64,000 nt of DNA from Phytophthora vignae f. sp. vignae (lineage: Eukaryota; Oomycota; Peronosporomycetes; Peronosporales; Peronosporaceae), in NCBI GenBank assembly GCA_016169955.1, contig JABJUM010000059.1:1-64000 (forward strand), given 5' to 3'. Positions 11,130 through 21,785 of this stretch are shown one piece after another; within the stretch, counting starts at the first letter, position 1, and each line of letters starts with the position of its first letter. The notes beneath the pieces are model-generated. The model had not been told where the DNA came from and did no database searches. It saw nothing but the letters and a program-made list of their open reading frames with translations. The position numbers and the translations under genes are program-made.

Positions 11130-12472
11130 TGTGTGCGAGGTCGTGTGTCTTTTTAAGGGGGGAGGGGGTCAAAATGAACGGTGTAGATTTTGTGGCTTTT
11201 TTTTACAATCGGTCTGTGGTGTAGCGGGATCAGCCAAAATCTGGTTAAGGCTTGATCGAGCTTCCCACCAGCGCCCAGACACCGACTAACGGAGGGGGTC
11301 CCCCAACGATCCGTGATCGGCTGAACTTGTTCTCACCTTGTGTACCCGTCGGCGGGCTGGATCTGCTCTCTCGGGGCTCCGAGGGTGCAGCACTTGGTGA
11401 AGATCGAGTGTCTTGGCGTGACGCGGGAATAGTTCGTGGAGCAGCGCGGGAATCTTCGCTCTGCGTCCGAGTATACGCTCCGATCGAGTGTTATTCGCTG
11501 CGATCGGTCGGCCTGGAGTCGATCCAAGGCCTGTAGTTGCCTTTCCGGGTGTGTTCCTTCCTTCCTTGAGTTGCTTGCCGCTTCCTATAGCGGGATCGAG
11601 GTTGATCGAGAGGAGAACGATCGCCGGCCAAGCTGTATCCGGTCGATCGAGGACTTGCACACAAGAGATAGATCGCTAGAGCAGGTCAAGCTGGCCAATG
11701 TATTAATCCAGTCTTAACCGTACCGCTAGTTCACTACCCAGAGTGTCGACACTTGCCGAGGCCAATGTAGTTCCTGGGACTTGGAGACTTGAGGGGACTT
11801 GTGGTCTTCTGTGCAAAAGCTCTTCTGATTTATGTTTAGCGGGTGTTCTCCTACCGCTACCATCCTGCCTATCTTCCTACAACCAAACAACCACTGGATC
11901 CTTGCCCCGGCTTCGCTCTCCGGTGCCCCCCATCTTGGCCGATCGGCGATCAGCAATCCATCCTCGATCGGCAACTCACCCTCGATCAGCAACTCACCCT
12001 TGATCGGCAACTTGCCCTCGATCGGCGATCGGCAATCCGCTCTCGATCGACTCGGGTAAACGGCAATCCACCACCGATCCGTCCGCCCCGGTGCTTGGAC
12101 TACCCCGATCTCCAACGCTGGACCTCGATCTTGGTCTAGGTCCTCACTCGCTGACTCCGCTCCACTGTCTCGACGCGATCGCTCGTCGCCCGCTCTGATA
12201 TACGTCACTTACGCGTCGACGTCACTCGATCACCTGATATCCTCTCTTGATCTGGGTTCACACTCGACGCCTGTCGCCCGATCGCCGATCCCATCTGGTT
12301 CCATCGATCGGCTACGTTGCCTTTCTCGGAGAACATCATTCGAGAAGGATTCTTATCCAGCGCTTCTCCACATCCACCCCTGTCCGTAAGTTGTGTCGCA
12401 CAGCGGCTCACTTCGGACAGTTGCTTCTTGGCCACTTTCGAATTTGCCGTCTCGAACACCGATCTCCCGCCG
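11130..12472. other. GATCG-rich leader-like region upstream of TE1 gag
   Basis: No recognisable gene. The DNA is strikingly rich in GATCG and CGATC words, unlike its surroundings, and merges into the gag-like frame that starts at 12473. It is probably the untranslated leader, and perhaps LTR remnant, of TE1. I could not find a matching 5' LTR. An 18-bp tandem repeat inside it is listed separately. Confidence 0.45.
11963..12016. repeat. Three tandem 18-bp repeats
   Basis: CTCGATCGGCAACTCACC at 11963-11980 is followed by copies at 11981-11998 and 11999-12016 with one to three changes each, and partial GATCGGC units extend on both sides. The array lies in the GATCG-rich leader region. Confidence 0.75.
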
Positions 12473-14596
12473 ATGAGTGCCCCACCGCCTGGTCCGCCTA
12501 GCCCCTCGGACGGCGACGACTTCACCCACGGCTCTCCGCGATCAGCTCACTCGACGCCTCGATCGACGCGATCGTCGACCTCCCGACGCGCAGCAGCTTC
12601 CCCCGACGTTGCTCGCCGGATCGCCCGTCTCGAAGCCGAACTGTCGTGCGCTTACGCCTCGCGATCGACCATGTTCCGCGATCGAGCGCGCCTGGATGAC
12701 ACCGTCCGGGAGCTCACCGCCGACCTGCAGAATCTCGAGCGTTACCGCAAGTCCCAAGAAGACGAGATCCACCGTCTCCAGACCGAAGTGGACGACCTCC
12801 GACTGAGCGCGCAGGGGCAAGGCCCGCAACTGATCCAGGATCTCCGGGACCAGCTCGCGCAACAGGCGGCCGAGATGCGGGATATGGATCGCCGACTGTC
12901 TCGCGCTCAGGCCGAGCTCTCCGACGCTCGCGCCGCCCGCGACGACCTCGATCACCAACTGGATCTCGCCTCGGCCGACATATCCGACCTCCGATCGCAG
13001 GTTTCGGTTCAAGAGCATGAGTTGGACATGGCGAACCATGAGCTGCAGATCACACGCGGGAGCCTCGATCGCGTCCAGGCTGCCCTTCAAACGGCCGAAG
13101 CTACGCTAGCGGCACGAGGACCCTCTGCTTCCGCGCCTGCTCTGGCCGCCCCAGTCCCGACACCTCCTGCTGGGGACGGCGCCGATCTGGATCGGCTACG
13201 TGATGATCTCCGCCGGACCGAGGAAGAACTACGTCTGATGGGTGTCGCTCGGGACGCGTCGGCAAGAGAAGTCCAACAGCTCCGGGACGATCTGGAACCG
13301 TTCGGAATTCGTATGGATGCCTCGAACTTTGCCATAGGGGGAGTCTTGTTTCAAAACGAGGGAGGGCTCGAGCATCCGATCGCATTCACTGGTCGTAAAA
13401 TGAAACCAGCGGAACTAAACTACCCAGTGCGCGAGCAGGAGTTGCTGGCGATCATGCATGCGCTTCGGGTGTGGAGAGTCTACTTGCTCGATCGGCCATT
13501 TACGGTGGAGACAGACCACAAGAGTATTGAAACTATCTTGACGCAGAAGACAACCAACCGTCGTGTGGCTCGCTGGTTTAATGAACTAGCCGAGTTCCAA
13601 CCACAGTTCAAATGGATTCCAGGCGACAGTAACCAGGTGTCGGATGCAGTGTCTCGAAACCCACTCTTTGAGCACAAAGCCGCTCAGGTTAGCCTCAGTG
13701 AGCTCATCGAAGCTGCTCGAAACCGTGAAATTGTGGCTAGCGTCCAAACGACCAGTGCAACTGTGACGCACTCGGCCAAACAACTGTACTCTACAGACCG
13801 AAGAGTTCAGGAGTTGTTGCAGAGTATCGCTAGTGGTAAAGAGGTACCACGCTACTCTGTGAAGAATGGACTGCTGTATTACCAAACGAGAAATGATGAA
13901 GATGCTCGACTGGTAATTCCGGACAATGAAGATCTGAAGAACCGTGTTATTTGTGAAAACCACGATGTGGTCACGGCAGGTCACCCCGGATACTTCAAGA
14001 CATACTTAGGTGTCCAGAAGAAGTATTACTGGCCCAAGATGTCGAAGTACATTCAGCGTTATGTGAACACATGCGAGCTTTGCCAACGAAACAAGGCACG
14101 CCAAACCAAGCCGCCGGGACTGCTTCAACCGTTGGAAATTCCAGGAGGCAGATGGATTGATGTGACGATGGACTTCATGGTTGCACTACCGAAGACGGCA
14201 GCCGGAAAAGACGCCATTATGGTTATTGTGGACCGGTTGACGAAACGTGCTAAGTTCATTGCGACGAACACGGCGGCGACAGCAGAAGAGACTGCTGCGC
14301 TATTCATGGCCAATTATGTGAAAGACCATGGAGTGCCGAAGTCGATCGTCTCAGACCGGGACTCGAAATTCACATCAAAGTTCTGGCAGGAGGTGATTAA
14401 GACATTAGAGACGACTCATAACTTGTCGTCCGCCTTCCGTCCGCAAACGGATGGTCAGACCGAGCGTACTAATCGGTTTATTGAAGACTATCTACGAGGT
14501 GTCGTGAACCCATTCCAGAATGATTGGGATGATTACCTACATCTCGCGGAATTCGCGTACAACAGACGTGTCCATTCCTCGATCGGTATGTCACCG
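12473..14596 (+). pseudogene. TE1 polyprotein, 5' part: gag coiled coil fused to RNase H and integrase
   Basis: From the ATG at 12473 (MSAPPPGPPSP) the product has a Ser/Pro/Arg-rich head, then about 220 residues of heptad-like coiled coil (ELTADLQNLERY, QLRDQLAQQAAEMRD). At about 13296 it passes without a break into an RNase H domain (IRMDASNFAIGG, EQELLAI, ETDHKSIE). Protease and RT that belong between are deleted in frame. The integrase follows with an HHCC zinc finger (HDVVTAGHPGY...CELCQRNK) and core residues D in VTMDFM, D in IVSDRDSKF and E in QTDGQTERTN. The frame is cut at 14596 by TE2. An upstream in-frame ATG at 12317 is possible but gives sequence without gag character. Confidence 0.85.
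14592..14596. repeat. Target-site duplication CACCG, left copy
   Basis: CACCG directly precedes the TE2 left LTR, and the same five bases follow the right LTR at 22238-22242. A 5-bp duplication is usual for Ty3/Gypsy integrases. Confidence 0.95.
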
Positions 14597-15058
14597 TGTA
14601 ATGGGCCTACCTTGGCTCACTACGACAGCTTACACGTGTGCGCACGTGTATGAGGAAGCGTAGATTTCTTTTACTTGAGTTAAGTATACTCGAGGTCCAC
14701 GAGTATACTTTAAACAAGATAAAGACTCTTAGTAGCTGATTTTGGTAAAGATGAGAACTGCTATTTTTGTTTTATGTTTTCTGACTTCCTCTAAATGTAA
14801 TATTCTAAGTTAGGAATCTGCCAACCAGCCGTTGGCAGAATTCCACTGCTATGCATGTCGCTCATTGGTTAAAAGATGCTGCTTTCAACCAATAGGAATC
14901 CTAAATGTCTATGGGCCACCCGTCGTGGTGACCGTAAATGAATGTGGCCCTTGATGTAACGTACATCAAGGCCGAGGAAGTGTTTAAACCTTTAACAGAC
15001 ATCGCGTCTATTAAAGTTACAAGTGGCTGTAGCCACTTGTGCGTGTAACCCCGTTACA
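14597..15058 (-). repeat. TE2 LTR, left (3' LTR in element orientation)
   Basis: 462 bp starting TGTAATGGGCC and ending CCCCGTTACA, matching 21786-22237. It has about 10 bp (TCTAAGTTAG-like, near 14809) absent from the other LTR and a few point differences, so the insertion is not brand new. It contains several perfect hairpins, for example stem GTATACTCG at 14684-14708 and stem ACAAGTGGC at 15020-15041. Confidence 0.95.
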
Positions 15059-15070
15059 CCATCCCCCCGT
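15059..15070 (-). other. TE2 polypurine tract
   Basis: Read on the minus strand, ACGGGGGGATGG directly precedes the 3' LTR. This is the expected place and composition for the primer of plus-strand DNA synthesis. Confidence 0.8.
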
Positions 15071-15323
15071 CAAGGTTAGACGTGCCGGCCTCGGCACGTC
15101 AACCACCATTGACTGTTTGGTCAATGCATGACGTTTGAAAGGAGCGTGCTCGTGATGGAACGAGCACGTCGAAGTTGAAGACCTTTGGCGCAGCAGCAGA
15201 GAGCCTCTCTGCTGCTGAGTATCTTGCGCGGCAACGTGCACAGCGCGTCGCTGCCACGGGGGCAGGTACCACAGCCTGCCCTCGAAGTGTCTTCGGGCGC
15301 TGTTGTTAGCAACAGCGTTCGCA

Positions 15324-17432
15324 TTAATTGCCAGTGTGTAGCGCATGATGGGCTTCGTACGCCTTCACCATGTCCGGAACGTCTTGGAGCAAGACGTTCC
15401 GCGGCTCCCATGTATCTTGGTTGGGAGGAAAACCTCTCCAACGAATGCGAATACGAACTGGTTCTCTGTTCGTTCTCGGGATACTGTGGTCAACAATCTG
15501 CTCAACTATCCATCGAGTTGAGCCGTGTGCGTCTCGAATTGGTGGCGGCGGTGGTGGAAACACGCCCCGAGTGTGGTCAACCTGGTGTTGACTCCGATCT
15601 CGCTTCTTCCCACGACCGAGTTCCGGTCGTGGGGTAGCTACAGAGCGCTGCGCTCGGCGCTCTTGAGTATCCTTACTTTGCGACGGTCTCCTAGACCGCC
15701 TCGATCGTCCCGGCCGGGCTGGATCTCCAGCTCGACCTGCTTCTCCAGCGCGACTTCGCGCTGGAGAGGATGATGGCTTCCGCCGAGTCTTCTGCTTCGG
15801 TTCAGCCGAGCTAGGTAGCTCGTGCTGCAGGTATGACTTCAACCGTCCGACGTAGAACGTCGGATGGAGGCGCATGCTAGACGGGATGTCTAGCGTGTAA
15901 GCGTTGCCATGCCGTGCCAACACTGTGAACGGCCCGATGAAGCGCGGAGCAAGCTTGCTTGCCCCGAAGTCGGAAACTGCATGTTTAGGCAAGTTTTGAG
16001 TAGCTAACAAGACTAATGAACCCTTCTTGAATTCATTAGTGTTGCCCCTGCCAACATTGTCTGCGTTCAGCTTTTGTCGGTCGACAGAAGCTGCAATTGC
16101 GTCCTGGACAAACCGAATGACGGCTTGTCTGCGCTGCACGAAGTTGATTGCATCCGAGCTGAATTCGTTCAGCTCGCTTTCAGCAGTAGGCCCAGCCTCT
16201 GCGTCTGTCCTCGCGGTGTCTGTGCCCCGCACAGACACGTTGTAATTGTTGCGCTCCTTCGTGTGTGCGTCTGTGCTCCGCACAGACGCGTTGTTCTTCG
16301 CCTTCTTGTTGGCGTCTGTGCCCTGCACAGACGCGCTCTTCTTCTTGCGCACGATCGCAGCTGACACTGTGCACGTGTCAGCGGCATTCTGCGGCTGCTG
16401 CGTTGCGGCCGTAGATCCTCCCCCACTGAAGGAAGGAGTCACCACCCCGAGCATGCTCGGAAGGCGTGGGTGCCGCATGGCATTCACGTAGAACGGTGTA
16501 TGCCCGGTCGAGGCATGCACCGAGTTGTTAATGGCGAACTCTGCCATCGACAGGCACTCGCTCCAATGTTGGAACGAGTGAGCGTAGCTCTTGAGTATGT
16601 CGACGAGCACGCGATTCACGCGCTCGGTCTGCCCATCCGTCTGCGGATGGTCCGCAGTCGACATCGAAAGTTGGCTCCCAAGTAGTGTAAACACTTCTTG
16701 CCACAGGTGCGCTGTGAAACGCGGGTCCCGATCCGACACAATGTCGGTCGGCATGCCATGGTGTTTGAACACCATGTCAACGAACAGACGTGCAGTCTGC
16801 TTCGCAGTGACTTCAGCGGGTACCGCAGCAAGATGTACCATCTTGCTGAAGCGGTCAACAAAGACCACAACGCCCGTGTTCCCCTGGCTGTCCGGGGGAA
16901 GACCGAACACGAAGTCCAATGACAGGTACTGCCAACACTCCGACGGAGTCGGTAGTGATTGCAAGGGAGCCTGCGCAAAAGGCGCAGGCTTCACGCGTTG
17001 ACAAACCTCGCAAGCACGGACGTACTTGCGCGCCCATTTATACTGGTGGGCCCAGTAGAAGTCTCGCGTGAGAAGAAGGTATGTCTTCTCACGGCCCGGA
17101 TGCCCCGCAGTCGGTGCATCGTGATACTCATACATGATCCTGAGGCGCAGGTCATGATCGTTGGGCACGACAACGCGGTCCGCGTTGTCGTCGACTGCAC
17201 TGTAGAGTAGTAACCCATCGTGCACCCGATAACGGTGTGCACGAGCGCGAAGATGCTTCGGCAGCTTCTGACGAGCTTTGTCAGAAGGCGCTGAGCCGTA
17301 GGCCAGCAAGAGCTTCGCGTCCGCGTCGTACGCGTACGCGGTCTTCACGTCGTCCAACAGCGACGACGTGGGAGTGCTCGATTGCATGGCGTCAATGGCA
17401 TTGACGTCGGCATCAGCTGAAGCGTTGTCAGG
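15324..17432 (-). pseudogene. TE2 pol, C-terminal part: integrase and chromodomain
   Basis: This frame continues the RT-RNase H frame after a single TGA at 17433-17435. The integrase has its HHCC finger (HDAPTAGHPGREK...CEVCQRVK), catalytic D in SLDFVFGLP, D in IVSDRDPRF and E in QTDGQTERVN. A basic, low-complexity spacer with repeated VRGTDA-type peptides follows, then a capsid-like GPFTVLARHGNAYTL module, a Ser/Arg-rich hinge and a C-terminal chromodomain (RWIVEQIVDH, IRWRGFPPNQDTWEP). Chromodomains of Ty3 chromoviruses target integration to marked chromatin. The hairpins encode the repeated peptides: three GTCTGTGC stems at 16216-16335 give near-identical words. Confidence 0.88.
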
Positions 17433-19427
17433 TCAACGCGATAACGCGTCGGCCACCATATTGAGTCTTCCGGGTTTGTATTCGACCCGGAAGTTATACT
17501 CCGCGAAGAAGGATAACCATCTCGCCATCCTTTGCGAGATGTGCGGCGACTTCACAGCCGTCCGCAGTGACGCGTGGTCCGTATAGACCACGAACGGTTT
17601 GCTTCCGAGTAGGTACACTCGTAACTTCGCGAGTGCATACTTCATGGCAAGGAGTTCCTTGTCATGCACCGGGTAGTTGCGTTCAGCTGGCTTCAGCTGA
17701 CGCGATTGGTAGTAGACGACGCGATCACGGCCTTCGTGATCGTGCTGCATCAACGCACATCCGATTGCGAAATCGGATGCATCGCACACTACGTGGAATG
17801 GGCGATCTTGGTCGGCTACCGCCAAGATCGGCGCCTCAGTCAAGCCCCGCTTGACTGCATCGAAGGCCTGCTGACACTCAGCAGACCAAACCCACTCGGC
17901 ATCCTTCTTTAGGAGCTGTGACAGCGGGCGTATCGTGCCCGCATAGTCCTTCACGTACTTGCACAAGTACGTGGCCAAGCCAAGGAACTGCCGCAGTTCC
18001 TTGACGTTCGACGGTGTCGGCCACTCGTTGATCACTCTGACCTTTTCAGGGTCAGGGCGGACACCATTCTTCCCTACGAGACACCCGAGCACGGGTATCT
18101 CGCTCGCCCCGAAGATGCACTTCTTCAGGTTCGCGTAGAGCTTGTGCTTGTGCATCAGCGCAAGCAGCTTCCGGAGATGCACCTTGTGCATCTCAACGTC
18201 GCTCATCCCGTCCGCAGCACGGCTGTGGACGAACACGTCATCGAAGTAGCTCGGTGCGAAGTCGCGCACCGAGCGCAACAAGTGCGTCACGCACCTGTTG
18301 AAGGTCGCAGGGGCGTTCTTCAGACCCTGCGGCATAACTAGCCACTCCCAGAGCATGCCGCTTGGCGTGCTCACAGCCGTGAGAGGGATATCACTCTCAC
18401 GCATAAGGATCTGATAGAACCCGTCGCGCAGATCAAGAGCACTGTAGATGGCGCTCCTGGCCATCGAATCGATGATAACATCTTTTCGCGGTATCGGTGT
18501 CTGAGCCGGTATCATCGCATCGTTCAGCTTGTTGTAGGCATGAACGATGCGCCAGCCGCCCTGTGGCTTCTTGACACAGAACGTCGGAGCACTGTGCGGG
18601 GACTTCGATTCCCGCACTTGTCCAGCTTTGCGACGACTCTCAAAGAAGTCGCCGATCGCCTTGACTTGTTCTCGCGGCAGTGGCCACTGCCGCGTGACAC
18701 AATACTTAGTGCCCGGCACGAGATCGATCTCGTGCTGAATGCCCTTGTCCTGCGGAAGCTCCGCAGGGATCTCTTCCGGAAGTACGTCAGCGTACTCCCG
18801 TAGGATCTCGTAGTAGGGACTCGACTTCAGCGAGTCCCAGCTCTGTTCCTCAAAGCGTTCCTTCTTCGTCTTGGCACTGAGAGTGTCTTCACTCTCAGTG
18901 GTGCTCTCCATGAAGAACTGCCTCAGTTCCTCATTCTCGCTCTTCGTTCTCTCGGCGTCCGAGAGAATGCATATTTGCTCGATGCGTCCATCGTGCAAGT
19001 CACGCGCGAAGCGCTTCCAGTTCATGACTGGAAGCGAAGTCAACTCCGACGCTTGCGTCGGAGGATTAGCGAGAGTCATCTCCCTGTACCGGAATCCGGC
19101 ACAGGTACGCGTCAAGACGTTCAACGTCTCGACGTCCGGCTTCTCTGCCTCCGTCTGCCCGGCAGACATCTCTTGTAGCGTCTCGGCCCCTGGCCGAGAC
19201 TTGCGCAGCGACCTTCGCATGCGCCGTCTTCTCGTCTTGCGGAGCCCGGCTCCGCTAGACCTTTGACCTCGTCCAGGCCCAGCCGTGGACGGGTGTTCTT
19301 CTTTAATACCGCCGGCGGGTTCATCCCGCGGGCGAGCGACTTCAAGCCCGGCTTGGTCGCCCGGCGCTTCGTCGTGCAGCCCAGCTGCACGACAGCATGC
19401 AAGTTTTCCGGTGCGGGACGTTTGCAA
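17433..19427 (-). pseudogene. TE2 pol, central part: reverse transcriptase and RNase H
   Basis: The RT shows the expected Ty3 order: GQVRESKSPHSAPTFCVKK, WRIVHAYNKLND, ALDLRDGFYQI, FNRCVTHLL and the catalytic SYFDDVFVHS, with YFDD instead of the common YVDD or YLDD. RNase H follows (VVCDASDFAIGC, KELLAMKYAL, YTDHASL). The frame ends VADALSR-stop at 17433. Related elements typically read ALSRRPD here and the stop is TGA followed by PDN, so a CGA to TGA change is the simplest explanation. Upstream of RT the protein is Arg-rich and low in complexity. The protease lies in another frame, so at least one frame change separates them. Confidence 0.9.
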
Positions 19428-19741
19428 CCGTCCGCACCGCCTGCAGCGTCGGCTCCCGGAGCCGACACGCCATCTTCATCTCGACGCCTGTTATTGGCGG
19501 AGCCCTTCGTTACAAAGGGTGCGTCGACTCCCAGAGTCGACGCGGAATTTCTTCTCGCAGCGTCGGTTCTCGGAACCGACGTGACTTCAACACCTCGACG
19601 CCTTCCATTGGCGGAAGACCCCCAATATGGAGGGTGCGTCGGCTCCCAGAGCCGACGAATCGAATTCATCCATGCCATCGACTCCCGGAGTCGGCGGCGT
19701 TCTCTCTCCCTGGCCAATGTTATTGGCCAGGTCCTGCCCAA

Positions 19742-19975
19742 TCAGCTTCGTGTCAGCCTCCACGGCTGAGGCGTGTGACATGTTTACGTCATCCGCGTCC
19801 CTTCGGACCGGAGACGCTCCCACAATCGGCTTCGCGTCAGCCTCCACGGCTGAGGCGTGTGACATGATTACGTCATCCGCGTCCCTTCGGACCGGAGACA
19901 TTCCCACAATCAGATTCGCGTCAGCTTCCACGGCTGACACGTGTGACACATGTCCGTCACCCCAACCTTTTGAGG
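19742..19975 (-). repeat. 84-bp tandem repeat inside TE2 pol (about 2.6 copies)
   Basis: Two full 84-bp units beginning CAGCTTCGTGTCAGCCTCCA and CGGCTTCGCGTCAGCCTCCA are followed by a partial third with more changes. 84 bp is 28 codons, and on the minus strand the repeat is in frame (SHASAVEADAKPIVG-type words), so it gives a repeated spacer peptide between protease and RT. Each unit carries its own hairpins. Confidence 0.85.
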
Positions 19976-20040
19976 TTGGAGACTGGCTCTGATTGGTTGA
20001 AATGAGTGTGTCGATCTCCGAAATCAACACCTTTTCTCCT

Positions 20041-20544
20041 TCAGCCGTCGGCGACGACGCCGACGCTTGCTGCTCTTGCGCAGCGCACTCGCGCGCGCCC
20101 TGGGCGCTCCGGGACAGCGGCGTTAGGCGCTGTCTCGACTGGGGAGTCGCGCGCACCTGTCCGTGCGTGCGTTGCGGCAACAGGGCCATCGCTCACTGTT
20201 CCGCTATCGCGACCGAAGCGCACGAGAGTGCGCTTCTCCCAATCGATGACCGGATCATGCCGTGCAAGCCACGGCATGCCCAATACCATGTCGAACTTAT
20301 CGTCCAGATCCAGGACGATAAAGGTTTCGACAAACACTCGACCTTCATACGTGAAGCGCACGCGTACCATGCGCTTCTCGGTCTTGACGACGACACCTGT
20401 CGCCAGGCGTACCTCCAACATACTTCGAGGTATCTTTAAATCCTCGAAGTCAAGCATTGATAGACTTCGCAGTCGAACAAAGTTCTTCGACGCGCCGGAA
20501 TCTACCAAAGCACGACGAGAGCCGCTTGCTCTCATCGACTTCAC
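20041..20544 (-). pseudogene. TE2 aspartic protease region
   Basis: A 167-residue frame with the retropepsin signature RRALVDSGASKNFV (catalytic Asp in DSG), then RSMLEVRLATG, and FIVLDLDDKFDMVLGMPWLARHDPVIDW, which is the usual second half of a Ty3-type protease. It cleaves the gag-pol polyprotein in the virus-like particle. The frame closes at 20041 inside an Ala-rich stretch while an overlapping frame (to 19587) continues the polyprotein, so a frame change is needed to reach RT. Confidence 0.85.
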
Positions 20545-20677
20545 ATTCAGGATGACAAGGTCAGGCTTGTCATCGTGGTTCTTGCAGTGAGAATGAACCT
20601 CACTGGGGCTGCAGTCCTCAGTGTCGCGTGTCCAAGGTTGACACGCGGAACCGCATTACCAGTAGGGCGCCCCGCGC

Positions 20678-21697
20678 CTACTGGCGTCCAGCGTTTTTTG
20701 TTAGTCCGCGACGATGCCCGGCATCGTCACGTCGATCACCATCTCGGTGCACGGGTGCCGTGCACTCTCGGGCATAGTGACCGATCCTTCCGCAACGGAA
20801 GCATCGCGCATTGCTCCCTTGTTGCTGTTGATAACCAGCAGCCGTTGCATTCGAGAGGTCCATTGGTTCCGGACCTCCCGCCATCGCTACCGGAGGCAGT
20901 TGCAGCCTCGGTGCATTCGCATGTAGTTTAGCCTGTCGCAGGCTAAACTCCTCCTGCATGGCAAGAGTGATCGCAGCTTCGAGAGTACTTGGGTACTCAC
21001 GGAAGAGATAGGTCTTCACAGGCCCATCTCTCAGCCCCTTCATGAACGTGACGACCTTAGTCGCCTCGTCAATCGGGTTGGTCACGATGTTCGAGACCAA
21101 GTACCGTGCTCTCTGCGCGTAAGCATGAACATCATGCTTACCCTGCTGCAGGTCGAGGAACTCCGCCCTCGACCGGAACTCATTCTGCGGGGGCTCAAAC
21201 GCTTGTCTGAGCTCCTCCTTGAACACCTCGTACGTGCTGAAGCACGTAGGGTCTGAGAGTCGGCGTCCGTACGCCCAACTCCTCGCACGTCCGCCAAGAC
21301 ATGACATGGCGAACGCAACCTTCGACAACGGGTCGACGATACGTCGAGCCGCAATGGCAGTGTCGAGTTCGACAAGCCAACGGAGGAGAGGTTCACCCTC
21401 TCTTCCAACATAATTACTTACGTTGAGTTTCAGCGTTTGCTCTCGCGATGTCGTCCCCGACGACATCGTAACAGAGGAAGCAGCATCACGCTGCTCCTTC
21501 ATCATGAACCCCAGAGCAACACCGTGTTGCTCCGTCGGTGATAGCGTGCGCAACATCGCAGCTACGGCAGCCTCTCCAATGACTGTTGACAGTCGTTGGA
21601 GTGCCTCCCACTCTGGGTCCGACAGGTGGAGACAGTCAGCGCGTGCAACATGAGTTGCAGGCGTAGTGGAGCTTTCCATGGGCACCTCCGCGCTCAT
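20678..21697 (-). CDS. TE2 gag with CCHC zinc knuckle
   Basis: A 339-residue protein from ATG at 21697 (MSAEVPMESS). Residues of about 100-235 form a Retrotrans_gag-type capsid (PLLRWLVELDTAI, FKEELRQAFEPPQ, FLDLQQGKHDVHAYAQRAR), followed by a CCHC knuckle CFRCGRIGHYAREC and a basic tail ending KNAGRQ. Gag forms the particle and binds RNA. It lies in a frame different from the protease. Despite carrying many hairpins (for example 20926-20948 and 21446-21468) this frame is open throughout. Confidence 0.9.
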   Translation of the reverse strand: MSAEVPMESSTTPATHVARADCLHLSDPEWEALQRLSTVIGEAAVAAMLRTLSPTEQHGVALGFMMKEQRDAASSVTMSSGTTSREQTLKLNVSNYVGREGEPLLRWLVELDTAIAARRIVDPLSKVAFAMSCLGGRARSWAYGRRLSDPTCFSTYEVFKEELRQAFEPPQNEFRSRAEFLDLQQGKHDVHAYAQRARYLVSNIVTNPIDEATKVVTFMKGLRDGPVKTYLFREYPSTLEAAITLAMQEEFSLRQAKLHANAPRLQLPPVAMAGGPEPMDLSNATAAGYQQQQGSNARCFRCGRIGHYARECTAPVHRDGDRRDDAGHRRGLTKNAGRQ

Positions 21698-21767
21698 GAA
21701 AAGGTTCTCGGCTCCCCGTCCGTGTAGCTTTCTACACGAACGCTAAGGTAGTCGGTCGTTGGACGGA

Positions 21768-21785
21768 CTACAAAGTGCTACCAGG
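21768..21785 (-). other. TE2 primer-binding region
   Basis: On the minus strand the bases just inside the 5' LTR read CCTGGTAGCACTTTG. TGG within 0-3 nt of the LTR is typical of a tRNA primer-binding site. The donor tRNA was not identified. Confidence 0.5.

Noticed and set aside
12205..12525. Minus-strand frame in the TE1 leader
   Set aside because: Formed from GATCG repeats; no domain.
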